Source: Treponema sp. (lineage in GTDB: Bacteria > Spirochaetota > Spirochaetia > Treponematales > Breznakiellaceae). Taken from it: a stretch of DNA of 7,468 bases. The stretch covers positions 1-7,468 of the forward strand of contig WQZW01000063.1 in NCBI GenBank assembly GCA_009780545.1, given 5' to 3'. Positions 6,241-7,468 of this stretch are shown here, piece by piece. Below the pieces are notes generated by a model. That model saw only the letters and a list, made by a program, of their open reading frames with translations. It was not told the origin of the DNA and ran no database searches. How positions within the stretch are numbered: position 1 is the stretch's first letter; the number at the start of each line of letters is the position of its first letter. A program made the translations under genes and the position numbers.

Positions 6241-7260
6241 ATGGCGAGCGAGTACAAAAAAGCCGGGGTGGACATCGAGGCCGGCTACGAGGCGGTTTCC
6301 CGGATGAAGGGCCATATCCTGAAGACCGGGCGGAAAGGGGTGATGGGAACCGTCGGCGGTTTCGCCGGCCTTTTCGACCTGGGCAGCCTTGGCCTTAAGG
6401 AGCCGGTCCTCGTTTCCGGAACCGACGGCGTGGGGACCAAGCTGATGCTGGCCTTCGCCATGGGAAGGCACGACAGCATCGGGATCGACGCGGTGGCGAT
6501 GTGCGTCAACGACATTGTCACCCAGGGGGCCGAGCCGCTGTTCTTCCTGGACTACATCGCCTGCGGGAAGCTGGACCCGAAGCAGGTCGGGGACATCGTC
6601 AAGGGGGTGGGCGAGGGCTGCGTGCAGGCCGGCTGCGCCTTGGTGGGGGGAGAGACCGCCGAGATGCCGGGCCTGTACGCCCCGGGCGAGTACGACATCG
6701 CCGGGTTCGCCGTTGGCGCGGTGGAGAAGGCCGAGCTGATAACCGGGGCCGACATACGCTCCGGCGACGTGCTGGTCGGCCTGGCTTCCTCCGGCATCCA
6801 CAGCAACGGCTATTCTCTGGTGCGCAAGGTGGTTACCGAGAACGGCCTTTCCCTGGACGGCCCGTGCCCCGGCCTGGACCGGCCGCTGGGCGAGGTCCTG
6901 CTTGCTCCCACCAAAATCTACGTCAAAACCGTGCGGGGCCTTCTTGCCGCCGGCATCCGGATCAAGGGCATGGCCCACATCACCGGGGGCGGCTTTTTCG
7001 AGAACGTCCCCCGCATGCTGCCGGAAGGCCTCGGTGCCCGCATCGAAAAGGATTCCTGGGAGGTGCCCGCGGTGTTCGGCCTTATCCGGGATGCCGGGAA
7101 GATCGCCGAACGGGAGATGTACAACGTCTTCAACATGGGGATCGGGATGGTGATGGCGATGAGCCGGGAAGATGCGGAGCGCCTGCTTTCCGGCACCCTC
7201 GAGGACCGGGCCTTCCTTATCGGCGAGGTGGTTCCGGGCGGCGGGGTAACATTCGCTTGA
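6241..7260 (+). CDS. purM: Phosphoribosylformylglycinamidine cyclo-ligase (AIR synthetase)
   Basis: PurM closes the imidazole ring, converting FGAM to AIR with ATP. The protein is 339 residues, the usual size (about 340-346). It opens [19 protein letters not shown] as homologs do. Key motifs are [10 protein letters not shown] (59-68), [17 protein letters not shown] (89-105), GGETAEMPG (136-144), [11 protein letters not shown] (183-193), HITGGGF (246-252) and NMGIGM (298-303), spanning both halves of the AIRS fold. I choose ATG 6241 because GGGAG (6230-6234) lies 6 bases upstream. In-frame ATGs at 6205, inside the repeat end, and at 6235 are less likely. The gene overlaps purN by 4 bases. Confidence 0.96.
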   Translation: MASEYKKAGVDIEAGYEAVSRMKGHILKTGRKGVMGTVGGFAGLFDLGSLGLKEPVLVSGTDGVGTKLMLAFAMGRHDSIGIDAVAMCVNDIVTQGAEPLFFLDYIACGKLDPKQVGDIVKGVGEGCVQAGCALVGGETAEMPGLYAPGEYDIAGFAVGAVEKAELITGADIRSGDVLVGLASSGIHSNGYSLVRKVVTENGLSLDGPCPGLDRPLGEVLLAPTKIYVKTVRGLLAAGIRIKGMAHITGGGFFENVPRMLPEGLGARIEKDSWEVPAVFGLIRDAGKIAEREMYNVFNMGIGMVMAMSREDAERLLSGTLEDRAFLIGEVVPGGGVTFA

Positions 7261-7468
7261 AAAACATCGCCGTTTTTGCTTCCGGGGAGGGCACCGACCT
7301 TCAGGCCATAATCGACGCCTGCCGGGAAGGGAGGCTTGATGCCGCCGTCTGCGCCGTGGTCGGCAACCGAGCCGGTTCCGGGGCCCTGCGGAGGGCGGCC
7401 GAGGCCGGCATCCCGGCCTTCCTGCTGGATCCGGAGCTCGACGGGGAAATCCTGGAGCTGCTGCTCCG
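7257..7468 (+). CDS. purN: Phosphoribosylglycinamide formyltransferase (GART), 5' part only
   Basis: PurN transfers a formyl group from 10-formyltetrahydrofolate to GAR, making FGAR. Only the first 70 codons are in the window; the catalytic Asn-His-Asp region would lie beyond it. The start is TTG at 7257, overlapping the purM TGA, which suggests translational coupling; no strong Shine-Dalgarno is seen. The peptide begins [20 protein letters not shown], matching the family's first strand and phosphate loop, then continues [25 protein letters not shown] in register with E. coli PurN. The loop reads GEGTD where GNGSN-like sequence is usual, so Asp14 stands for the normal Asn. Confidence 0.93.
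   Translation, partial: MKNIAVFASGEGTDLQAIIDACREGRLDAAVCAVVGNRAGSGALRRAAEAGIPAFLLDPELDGEILELLL

Overview
The window is one strand of a de novo purine synthesis cluster from a GC-rich bacterium. In order it holds purC, purS, purQ, purL, purF, purM and the first 70 codons of purN, all on the + strand. This order, the separate PurS/PurQ/small-PurL form of FGAM synthase, and a PurF with an 11-residue propeptide all match the Bacillus subtilis type of pur operon. The proteins read closest to Firmicutes sequences I remember, so a GC-rich firmicute or a phylum with a firmicute-like pur cluster is the best guess. The sequence alone does not settle the taxon.

Layout. Positions 1-388 are upstream of purC. 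They contain a possible small reverse-strand gene or gene remnant (177 to 73), a short AT-rich palindrome, a weak -10-like hexamer, and a very stable hairpin just before the purC ribosome binding site. purC (389-1105) is followed by a 317-base gap. purS, purQ, purL and purF (1423-5982) then overlap one another by 4, 10 and 16 bases, so they should be translationally coupled. A second gap (5983-6240) separates purF from purM, and purM overlaps purN by 4 bases.

The two gaps are the unusual part. Each holds a composite of hairpins belonging to one repeat family. The two copies share a conserved 3' module of G-runs and C-runs and a conserved edge that ends in TCCATG. They differ in a swapped central hairpin and in the number and order of 5' hairpins. 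They sit at the only two gene junctions that do not overlap, so they look like insertions into a once compact operon, or like RNA elements within the transcript.

Function. PurF makes phosphoribosylamine (step 1), PurN formylates GAR (step 3), PurL/PurQ/PurS convert FGAR to FGAM (step 4), PurM closes the imidazole ring (step 5) and PurC makes SAICAR. PurD, PurE/K, PurB and PurH are not in the window. Two protein-level oddities stand out: PurF lacks the fourth cysteine of its expected [4Fe-4S] ligand set (Tyr450), and PurN reads Thr-Asp where Ser-Asn is usual in the GAR-phosphate loop.
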